Positions 21,401-27,176 of a stretch of DNA of 30,767 nucleotides are shown in pieces. The notes beneath the pieces were generated by a model that searched no databases, was not told the DNA's origin, and worked only from the letters and a program-made list of their open reading frames with translations. The stretch is from GCA-002282575 sp964606405. GTDB lineage: Bacteria; Pseudomonadota; Gammaproteobacteria; Thiomicrospirales; Thiomicrospiraceae. The position numbers and the translations under genes were made by a program. Location: contig CAZSGH010000034.1 in NCBI GenBank assembly GCA_964606405.1, positions 1 through 30,767 of the forward strand, written 5' to 3'. The first letter of the stretch is position 1. Every line of letters starts with the position of its first letter.

Positions 21401-22535
21401 TGTCATGCAGGGGTTGTTCGGTGATACCGAAGTCTACTCAACTGGCAGCGGCTTAACAGCAGACTCGTTTACGCTAGGCTCTGGCGCAAACCTTGGCTCT
21501 TATACCAATATGGTCAAAGACCACGACCCTGGCTGGGGCAGAAACACAGAATATACTTATTACACGACTTATCAGGATATTGCTGGCGAAGCTGACGCAC
21601 GATTCAAAGCGGTATTTGAAAACATGCGCAATAGCGTTATCAGTGTTGGCGAAGCATTAGATCGTAATGTTGCGAGCAACGTCAACGCATTTGTCATTGA
21701 TATTGGGAAAATTCAAACAAGCGGAAAAACGGGTGCTGAAATTGAGAAGTCTCTACAAGAGGCAATTAGCACGCAATCAGACAAGCTCGCTTATGCGATA
21801 TTCCCAGATTTAGTGACAAAATACGCTAAATTAAATGAGGGCTACTTTGAGACGCTAAATCGCTTAGTCACCGACAAGGCGGTTGTCCAACAAACGTTTG
21901 AAAATCTTGGCATTGAACTGTCTGGTGATGTGCTTGGCGTTTCTGAGGCATTTGTAACTTTAGCGGGTACGCTTAATGAGTTTGTCGATAAAACGTCTAC
22001 TTATTTTGATTTGTTCTATACAACAGCTGAAAAATTCGATCTGCTGAGTAAAAACCTAGCTGGCGCGATGAGCAGCGTTGGCATTAACGCGTTGCCGACA
22101 ACAGCAGAAGAATATAAGAGGATGGTTTCTAGTCAAGATTTAAGTACGGCAGAAGGGCAAAAAACTTATTACACGCTCATTAGTTATGCTAGTGACTTCA
22201 AAAGTTACTTTGACCAAAATGGCGGGTTAACGAACTTATCTCAAACCAGTATGGCACGCTTTAGCGATGGTGGATTTACTGGCAATGGCGCGAGATTAGA
22301 GCCTGCAGGTATCGTGCATAAAGGCGAATATGTTGTTCCAGCATGGATGGTTAAAAAGCAACCAGACTTAGTCACACAATTAGAAAGTATTCGTAGTAAC
22401 GGCTTTGCCAGCGGTGGCATGGTTGGTGGATTAGTTAGCACTAGCAGCGACAACAAGCTTTACGACTTACTCAAACGCATGGTCGACATTATCCGAAAAT
22501 GGGATGGTGATGGTATGCCAATGGTGAGGGCGTAA
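18417..22535 (+). CDS. Tail tape measure protein
   Basis: A 1372-residue protein that sets tail length and helps DNA cross the membrane. Residues about 1-130 are charged and helical. Residues about 165-290 carry the tape-measure domain: EFQRLEAALVTVKGSTQAAE, then KDFAKTTPYELAEVTDAFIK, GNTASGLGKSLNQMIEAVAD and ADASVGEFERLKEFGIKTRS. A hydrophobic stretch follows (about 360-430, with ALATGLAAKVIPSLLSTSAA), then coiled coils (for example RSLRELREEREIYISQAVFE) and an Ala-rich region near 815. The end is the usual ARFSDGGFTGNGARLEPAG and HKGEYVVPAWMVKK motif. A tail of roughly 200 nm is expected from the usual residue-to-length relation. Starts after a 110-bp gap. Confidence 0.95.
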   Translation: MAEKNSGVKIVFSSDGTQVTKDLRVMGESSEQFSTKLVAIAKNAKQLDSYVSDAAKGFDTYGSKSSKYLTSLENQLANASLSAKDLAIQTAKLNSMKFGGSSADVAKAGDLAAKIFDVKNASKQAAQESDKLANALKHVAHYGVGLIGIGMVQGIASSVITTTAEFQRLEAALVTVKGSTQAAEIAFDQIKDFAKTTPYELAEVTDAFIKMEALGLTASTEAMTAYGNTASGLGKSLNQMIEAVADASVGEFERLKEFGIKTRSEGDRVKFTFNGVTTEVGKNAKEIEQYLIGLGQANFAGGMERQMHTAGGLVSNLKDNWSSAFNAIGTAAMPVITTTITGLNSAADAVRFMAENTDDLATIALPALATGLAAKVIPSLLSTSAAMGAAAVATGGFTVAMAAAARASIAFMTTPLGVALGTAGLVMGVLAMRANDSADAIDELNARAKEFNVSMSSSEVSKKSAELATLQRSLRELREEREIYISQAVFEEKEQGIIQRIHDIQYLKSEIAELKTQSEMLMLQDKGMGTQLEMLNDQTKSFGVSVGDVNKLIWEQGAAVASIKKPMDEWDRAIDIISDEFKKLHEQSAQDLADPTKKAFDATVAAQKEATEQSKRLFAERAEASKKASEEIQQAHKDELAMIKSAQDLLNSYLATDFDKQLAEIGKLDAAWVILYSNGLSSQQQFADALYAMDLKGFDLSPKASGIDELEKRYDSFYSKFSKINDPLIDSFGALIDSTSAYFENYEKLREGIAKGDAAAIDVNNRNQLTMYSNIAGAMSGMYKQGSKEQKSLYDIQKAMTIATLALDAQKMASSLGLIGVKTAEATVAGTAAVLTQGSGDPYSAWVRMAAMAATVGALLGAIGGNAPNVTANAGGALGGNGVNSPLGSTDQSQSLEKSLDYLNSNGVDQYKELTRIYKEMKDLNSNISGMVSTLYATGDIKNIGANAVRSSSSLGADYQDFVKNNPLSQAAYNLPLVGGLLETLDGIAYGVAGGVMQGLFGDTEVYSTGSGLTADSFTLGSGANLGSYTNMVKDHDPGWGRNTEYTYYTTYQDIAGEADARFKAVFENMRNSVISVGEALDRNVASNVNAFVIDIGKIQTSGKTGAEIEKSLQEAISTQSDKLAYAIFPDLVTKYAKLNEGYFETLNRLVTDKAVVQQTFENLGIELSGDVLGVSEAFVTLAGTLNEFVDKTSTYFDLFYTTAEKFDLLSKNLAGAMSSVGINALPTTAEEYKRMVSSQDLSTAEGQKTYYTLISYASDFKSYFDQNGGLTNLSQTSMARFSDGGFTGNGARLEPAGIVHKGEYVVPAWMVKKQPDLVTQLESIRSNGFASGGMVGGLVSTSSDNKLYDLLKRMVDIIRKWDGDGMPMVRA

Positions 22536-22536
22536 T

Positions 22537-23235
22537 ATGCTAAAAATCATCATCCCAAGCATTTTTAACGTCAACAGCTCAAACATTGGCGGCACAACAG
22601 AAAACCAACAGTCTTTTGCTGATGGCATTGTCGGTACTGTATCGACAGCTACAGCCAGCGATGGTTCTATTCAGCTAACCATATCTGGCACAGGCGATGC
22701 GCTGGCATTGCTTGAAATGGGTGCAACATCAATCACAATCAATGGCTCAAACATCAATATTCTAAAGCCTGCTAGTGATTGGAAAAACTGGCTGTTTGCT
22801 CCTGTTGAAACCATCAAAAGTGTTGTCAACGAAAACGTGCCGATTAATGGCACGCAGACCATTCAATTGGACAGATCAGCGTTGGCACCTGCACAACTAG
22901 GTATGTTGATCTATGGTCGTGTCATTGAAGTTGGTGATGTGCAATATGGACTGAACTCAGAATTACTCGACTACTCAACTAAGTCAACCGATGCCAATGG
23001 ATACGTAACACTTATTAAGCGTGGCTATGGGCACTCGTTCACAGCAAACATCGAACTAACAATGGATGTTGCCAATTTTATGTATCAAGCGCTAACTGAT
23101 CTTCGAGCAACCCCGCTGTTGTTTTTCGATACAGCGGCAAACCTAATCAGTTATGGATTTTTCAAAAACATCAAAAAACAAATAAACCGTGTCAATCACA
23201 CTTTATTGACCATCGAAGTAGAAGGGATGCAGTAA
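22537..23235 (+). CDS. Distal tail-like protein
   Basis: A 232-residue protein that follows the tape measure by one base. It is beta-rich with repeated Thr/Ser/Asn and includes GTTENQQSFADGIVGTVSTA, WKNWLFAPVETIKSVVNENV, QLGMLIYGRVIEVGDVQYGL and ATPLLFFDTAANLISYGFF, ending LLTIEVEGMQ. The place and shape are those of the tail-tip proteins that close the tube and carry the fibres. No known family is recognised by eye. Lambda-like M, L, K, I and J proteins are absent from the next positions, so this single protein and the fibre may form the entire tip. Confidence 0.6.
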   Translation: MLKIIIPSIFNVNSSNIGGTTENQQSFADGIVGTVSTATASDGSIQLTISGTGDALALLEMGATSITINGSNINILKPASDWKNWLFAPVETIKSVVNENVPINGTQTIQLDRSALAPAQLGMLIYGRVIEVGDVQYGLNSELLDYSTKSTDANGYVTLIKRGYGHSFTANIELTMDVANFMYQALTDLRATPLLFFDTAANLISYGFFKNIKKQINRVNHTLLTIEVEGMQ

Positions 23236-23994
23236 ATGCCAATTACCCAATTACCAACACCACCGAGCAAGTCAGACCCAGCAACATTTAACGCGCGTGC
23301 AGAATCATTGGTCGCAGCACTGCAAACAATGATTAACGAGATTAACAGCCAGATTGCAGGTGCGTCATCTGGCACAAGTTTAATTTTTAGCTCAGCGATT
23401 ACAGACCTTTCCATTGGCGGAACAGGCAATAAGTTCATTTTGGTCAACAGTACCAACAGCCAACAAGCTGGTATTGGCTATCAGCAAAACAGTATTGTGC
23501 GCTGGAAAGAATACGTTGAACAAACCACTGGCGATTACGTTATGGAACGTTTTAACGCAAGCGGTGTAAGCCAAGGTGTGGTATCACGAACGCGCGCTAC
23601 GGATGGTGTTACGCCAGCGCAAAGCACAGCACAAAAAACACAACTGCTAACCGACTTAAAAGCTGTCGATGGTATTGGCAGTGGGTTAGATGCGGATTTA
23701 TTAAGAGGGCTTCCTGCTGATTTTACATCATCGCTTGCTGCCAATGGATACCAAAAGTTGCCGAGTGGTTTAATTATTCAGTGGGGAACTCAATCTACAG
23801 CCACTAATACTGTTGTGTTTCCTATTTCATTTCCAAATATATGTGTACATGCAAACTGGACTTTTGAAAATAATGGATTTGGAAATCAGCCAAGAGTAAT
23901 GGCTAGAAGTAAAACAGGATTTACTTTGGCAGGAGATTGCTGTTGTTCTTGTGCAGGGGCGCAGCCAGCAGCATGGTTCGCAATCGGTTATTAA
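23236..23994 (+). CDS. Tail fibre protein
   Basis: A 252-residue receptor-binding protein. The amino terminus (PITQLPTPPSKSDPATFNAR and the helix that follows) is a common fibre anchoring segment. A middle region has TRATDGVTPAQSTAQKT. The tip after YQKLPSGLIIQWGTQ matches the gp53-like/H-type fibre end: QWGTQSTATN, then VVFPISFPNICVHANW, and AAWFAIGY at the end. A Cys cluster (GDCCCSCAG) is unusual and may bind metal or form disulfides. From about 23,770 the DNA is visibly more AT-rich than the amino-terminal half, which suggests tip exchange. It starts one base after the stop of the previous gene. Confidence 0.85.
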   Translation: MPITQLPTPPSKSDPATFNARAESLVAALQTMINEINSQIAGASSGTSLIFSSAITDLSIGGTGNKFILVNSTNSQQAGIGYQQNSIVRWKEYVEQTTGDYVMERFNASGVSQGVVSRTRATDGVTPAQSTAQKTQLLTDLKAVDGIGSGLDADLLRGLPADFTSSLAANGYQKLPSGLIIQWGTQSTATNTVVFPISFPNICVHANWTFENNGFGNQPRVMARSKTGFTLAGDCCCSCAGAQPAAWFAIGY

Positions 23995-24004
23995 AGGAGT
24001 AAAA

Positions 24005-24433
24005 ATGCATTACATCACAAAAAATAATATGGATCGTGTTACGGGGCGCTATACAGCAGAGATTCACGGAGAAAACATCCCTCAAGATGCGATCGAAGTC
24101 AGCGAAGAGTTATTCAATGCATCTATTCAAATGCAACGCCCAGTTTTGGTTAATGGCGAGTTAATTGAACTGCCTTTACCAGAACTAACGCAAGACGAAT
24201 TAGCCCAACAATCAAAATCTGCCGTCTACCAACTACTCGACACGACTGCCCAGCAATACGACTACCGCAATTTTTCTGAGGTAGCGCAATTTGTAAACAG
24301 TGGTGTGTGGAAGGCGGAAGCCGATGCACTACTAGCATGGCAAGATGCGTTGTGGGTGCGTGCTTACGAACTACTCAAAGAACCGATTACCAGTGTTGAT
24401 GACTTTGTGGCGCAGTTGCCTAAGTTCGTTTAG
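24005..24433 (+). CDS. Tail fibre assembly protein
   Basis: A 142-residue chaperone for the fibre. The start is ATG 24005 with AAAGGAG five bases upstream, not a GTG 54 nt earlier inside the fibre gene. Family features are the amino end YITKNNMDRVTGRYTAEIHG, VSEELFNASIQMQRPVLVNG and a DUF4376-like end (YDYRNFSEVAQFVNSGVWKA, EADALLAWQDALWVRAYELL). The last 60 codons are repeated as a broken copy at 26342-26518. The stop region overlaps the end of an integrase remnant on the other strand. Confidence 0.85.
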   Translation: MHYITKNNMDRVTGRYTAEIHGENIPQDAIEVSEELFNASIQMQRPVLVNGELIELPLPELTQDELAQQSKSAVYQLLDTTAQQYDYRNFSEVAQFVNSGVWKAEADALLAWQDALWVRAYELLKEPITSVDDFVAQLPKFV

Positions 24434-24578
24434 AATCCAGCCACTCATTAAACCGATCCAAGAAAGGCCGTAGCAACCCTACTGGTCTTTTTCTATAATT
24501 AGCTTCATGCACAACAGACGGTTTGTGCCCCATGATTTGCATAACAACGCCTGGAGTTGTTGTTGAGGATGCTTTAGT
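24420..24578 (-). pseudogene. Integrase (tyrosine recombinase) C-terminal remnant
   Basis: The minus strand encodes 52 codons that begin KASSTTTPGVVMQIMGHKPS and continue VVHEANYRKRPVGLLRPF to a TAG at 24420. IMGHKPS and the later Tyr in ANYRKRP match the catalytic end of a well-known P4/lambda-like integrase group (box 'GHKPS-x8-Y', then R-P-x-x-LL). The frame upstream is closed by TAA at 24579-24581 and no further integrase sequence is seen. The catalytic arginine region and the rest of the gene are missing, so it cannot act. It marks an old prophage junction or deletion. Confidence 0.75.
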
Positions 24579-24727
24579 TTATTTGTTTGTGGGTATTATA
24601 ATGGGTATTAAATTTAAGCAAATAAATTAATAACAATAAAATCAATGTGTTGCTATTGTTTTTTTACTTATCCCGCAAATGCGTCACGAAGAACATTAAT
24701 AACAACCACTCATTACAGGTTGTAACC

Positions 24728-24751
24728 AAGCCCCGCTACAATGCGGGGTTT
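24728..24751 (+). terminator. Terminator at the prophage right end
   Basis: AAG-CCCCGC-tacaat-GCGGGG-TTT, a 6-bp GC stem with T residues after it. The stretch 24579-24861 otherwise holds AT-rich DNA, a doubled GGGTATTA (24591-24610) and TTTGGTAACCAAA near 24771, with no gene. It may include an old attachment site. Confidence 0.6.
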
Positions 24752-24861
24752 GCTGTTTTTGTTGTTACTGTTTGGTAACCAAAAGCACCATACAGCACCA
24801 AAAATAGTGAGTATAGTTGTGAGTGATTTTTTAACGATAACTACAGGCGTTACTCACACAT

Positions 24862-25129
24862 GCTAACCGATCATTAGTTCATAAAATAACGTATAGCTGT
24901 CATAAAAAACTTCTGTTCAATATCAACTGGATTGCAAATGGCGTTGTGCTATATTTAAACTAAGCACTAATCGTTATTTAGGATGCTAAACTAAAACAGT
25001 TAGTTAGCTGAAGTAGGGTGCCTTGATGTGTTGTATGGCATTGGAACGATAGCAGATTTGTATTTGTTACTTTTCATTGTTGTTTTTATTGTGATAGATG
25101 GCGTTTGTGCCGTATAAATGTAGTTAGGC
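24862..25129 (+). repeat. Long direct repeat R2, copy 1, ending in GTTAGGC
   Basis: About 268 bp starting GCTAACCGATCATTAGTTC and ending ATAAATGTA-GTTAGGC, closely matched by 26897-27144. It contains a conserved extended -10 (TGC-TATATT, near 24944-24955). Similarity stops exactly at the GTTAGGC, and the lipoprotein start follows 16 bp later. GTTRRRY is the integron core-site consensus, so the repeat could be an attI-like platform with a promoter. No integron integrase is visible. Confidence 0.7.
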
Positions 25130-25144
25130 CTCACTGGAGAACAG

Positions 25145-25639
25145 ATGACATCGCAGCGTCTATTCATCTTGATCCTTGTGTGTATTCCCTTGGTCTTGGC
25201 CGGTTGCGCTACACCGGCTGACAAGGAAAATCGCAACTCGCAGCGGCCGCGAATTGAGCCGCCACAACAAGTCCAAAACAGCCTACGGTTGATCATCTAC
25301 AGACCGCAGTCAATTGTTGGCATGATGGGTCGACCCGTTATTGTCATAAACGGTCAGAAGATGCTAACCGTTCTAAACGATAGTATGCTGGAGCCTGGCT
25401 CAGTCTTTGTAATTGATGCACCTTCCGAGCAAACAAAATTGACATGGATTCAATCCGGCAAGACTGAATCGACTGTTGAACCTCTCCTCCTCAAAGGATT
25501 GCGCGGAGCGCAGCGATACTTTCGCTGGACGCTCAGACCAACGTACGGCTACCTAGAGCAAGTCGACGAAAGTGTGGCCCGAGAAGAAATAGGTCCACTC
25601 ATCTATATGGGTTATAAGAACGTAGTCGAGGTAAAATAG
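25145..25639 (+). CDS. Predicted lipoprotein, DUF2846-like
   Basis: A 164-residue exported protein. A signal peptide (MTSQRLFILILVCIPLVLAG) ends in a lipobox LAGC, so Cys21 would carry lipid. The mature part has a beta-rich unit: LRLIIYRPQSIVGMMGRPVI, then VINGQKMLTVLNDSML and EPGSVFVIDAP, resembling DUF2846 (iyRp-x-s, V-x-V-NG, PG-x-h). Later LRGAQRYFRWTLRPTYGYLE. The gene starts right after the GTTAGGC of repeat R2 with GGAGA upstream, as cassette genes do. It is visibly more GC-rich than the phage. Function unknown. Confidence 0.75.
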   Translation: MTSQRLFILILVCIPLVLAGCATPADKENRNSQRPRIEPPQQVQNSLRLIIYRPQSIVGMMGRPVIVINGQKMLTVLNDSMLEPGSVFVIDAPSEQTKLTWIQSGKTESTVEPLLLKGLRGAQRYFRWTLRPTYGYLEQVDESVAREEIGPLIYMGYKNVVEVK

Positions 25640-25679
25640 ACGTTAGGGATGGAGAGCCGTAAAAGAGAGGACACTGTCC

Positions 25680-26093
25680 ATGAATGAGATGTTTGATCTG
25701 ATCTACAAACACTGGATGATGATCGCTGGCGTGGTACTGGCAATCGCCATCGTGCTTCTGGTCATCACCAGGCGTCGGAAGTCGCTGCCATACGAGAAGG
25801 GAGATTTAATCGAGCAATGGTGTCACACTGACGATGGACACATATATCTGTCCGGATCTGATTCGGCTAAGAAGGGTACCGTCTGGAAGGTGCTGCGCAT
25901 AACGGACGACTTCGTCGAGATGGAACTTGTCTCTGGTCAATACGAATGGGGGTTCGACGGAGAGGCATACAAACTGCCCGGATATACCTCGAAGTTCAAG
26001 TCGAGCAAAAACTACCGCTCAAGTAATCCTGGATGCAAAGGAAACGAACAAATTCTTAAGGAGTGGCGTGGCGTGGCAGAGCCCAAACCCTAA
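25680..26093 (+). CDS. Membrane-anchored protein of unknown function
   Basis: A 137-residue protein with one helix near the start (about 12-30, MMIAGVVLAIAIVLLVI), a basic stop-transfer (TRRRKS) and a soluble domain (GDLIEQWCHTDDGHIYLSGS, GTVWKVLRITDDFVEMELVS, QYEWGFDGEAYKLPGYTSKF). No family is recognised. It lies 40 bp after the lipoprotein gene and shares its composition, so the two probably travelled together. The TAA stop overlaps CCCTAACAAGCAGG, like the attC-type start at the stop of the AAA-TOPRIM gene. Confidence 0.6.
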   Translation: MNEMFDLIYKHWMMIAGVVLAIAIVLLVITRRRKSLPYEKGDLIEQWCHTDDGHIYLSGSDSAKKGTVWKVLRITDDFVEMELVSGQYEWGFDGEAYKLPGYTSKFKSSKNYRSSNPGCKGNEQILKEWRGVAEPKP

Positions 26094-26100
26094 CAAGCAG

Positions 26101-26341
26101 GATACAGGCGACGACTTTCATGTTTTTGGCAAGGTGCGCGTGTCCGACATCATTGTGCCCGCAGTCAACCAGTACGAGAAGGGCAGTGTTGGCACTGGCT
26201 GTTTTCACAGGTCAGTCAGAAGCATGTCGATTTTGTCATTACCGATAAAGCGCTTAATTTTATTTGTGCCGTCGAGCTTAACGACAAGTCGCACGATAAA
26301 GAAGATCGTCAAAAGCGTGATGCCTTTTTAGAGGAAGCCTT
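26101..26341 (+). pseudogene. DUF2726 gene fragment with frameshift
   Basis: Frame 1 encodes DDFHVFGKVRVSDIIVPAVN and frame 2 resumes near 26202 with FSQVSQKHVDFVITDKAL, then FICAVELNDKSHDKEDRQKR and DAFLEEAF. KHVDFVI and ELND-x-SH with R-x-x-RD are hallmarks of DUF2726, a predicted nuclease-like domain. The start, the end and one base phase are missing. It is fused at 26342 to the fibre-assembly fragment. Confidence 0.65.
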
Positions 26342-26518
26342 CAATACGACTATCGTAATTTTGCTGAGGTGGCGCAATTTGTAAATAGTGGTGTGTGGAA
26401 GGCAGAAGCCGATGCACTACTAGCATGGCAAGATGCGTTGTGGGTGCGTGCTTACGAACTACTCAAAGAACCGATTACCAGTGTTGATGACTTTGTGGCG
26501 CAGTTGCCGAAGTTTTGA
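26342..26518 (+). pseudogene. Tail fibre assembly C-terminal fragment (R1')
   Basis: About 176 bp nearly identical to 24254-24433. It encodes YDYRNFAEVAQFVNSGVWKA, then EADALLAWQDALWVRAYELL and ends QLPKF-stop. No start or amino-terminal half is present. It is probably the end of a second, related prophage, or a recombination duplicate. Confidence 0.85.
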
Positions 26519-26529
26519 CATAAACAAAA

Positions 26530-26567
26530 AAGCTGTAGCGCCGTTTGATAAAACTGCCCTACAGCTT
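26530..26567 (-). terminator. Terminator of the DUF3817 gene
   Basis: AAGCTGTAG and CTACAGCTT form a 9-bp stem around 20 nt, with A residues on the plus strand (26525-26530) that give a U run in the minus-strand RNA. The stop codon lies in the stem. Confidence 0.6.
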
Positions 26568-26834
26568 ATTCAACACCTTCGCCTTGTACACAAAAGAGCC
26601 AAACGGAATAAAAGACGCCACAACACCCGCCGAAGCCTGATCGAGCGAAAGGTGACCGCGAAAGGCGTAGATCATCAGCATCATATTAAATGCCAAAAAC
26701 AACCCGCCATGAATCGGACCAACCAGTTTTACCGCTTCGGGTAGCCCGTACATAAATTTAAGTGGCACAGCGATTAGCAATAAAATCAGCAACGAACTGC
26801 CTTCTAAAAAAGCCATCAATCTTAAAAACTGCAT
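26559..26834 (-). CDS. DUF3817 family membrane protein
   Basis: A 91-residue integral membrane protein. FLRLMAFLEGSSLLILLLIA, then VPLKFMYGLPEAVKLVGPIH (G-P-x-HG), GGLFLAFNMMLMIYAF and a final helix (SAGVVASFIPFGSFVYKAKV) are the DUF3817 pattern, with about three to four membrane helices. It is a common chromosomal gene, not a phage gene, and so marks a piece of host or older accessory DNA between the two R2 repeats. Function unknown. Confidence 0.85.
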   Translation of the reverse strand: MQFLRLMAFLEGSSLLILLLIAVPLKFMYGLPEAVKLVGPIHGGLFLAFNMMLMIYAFRGHLSLDQASAGVVASFIPFGSFVYKAKVLNKL

Positions 26835-26896
26835 ACTGCTCCATGCCTAGTGTGTTTGTCAACGTTGCGATTATAGCCTGCTTGTGGTGGATTTAC

Positions 26897-27144
26897 GCTA
26901 ACCGATCATTAGTTCATAAAATAACGTATAGCTGTCATAAAAAACTTCTGCTCAATATCAACTGGATTGCAAATGGCCTTGTGCTATATTCCGACTGCGC
27001 ATCAATAGGTATTTAGGATGCTAAACTAAAAAGTTAGCTGAAGTAGAGTGTCTTGATGTGTTGTGTGGCATGTTAGTGATAACATATTGTATTTTTTTGT
27101 TGAATGTGATAGACGGCGTTTGTGTCGTATAAATGTAGTTACGC
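26897..27144 (+). repeat. Long direct repeat R2', copy 2, ending in GTTACGC
   Basis: About 248 bp matching 24862-25129, with a few indels and substitutions. It keeps the extended -10 TGC-TATATT and the end ATAAATGTA-GTTACGC. Similarity stops at the core heptamer. The AAA-TOPRIM start follows 33 bp later. The rest of the 26835-27176 gap holds nothing else recognisable. Confidence 0.7.
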
Positions 27145-27176
27145 TTCAAAGAATATCGAGATATTAGGAATAATTA

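Noticed and set aside
24862..25129. Repeat R2 as a normal attC site
   Set aside because: Far longer than the usual attC (about 57-141 bp) and does not fold back along its length by eye; only the terminal heptamer fits.
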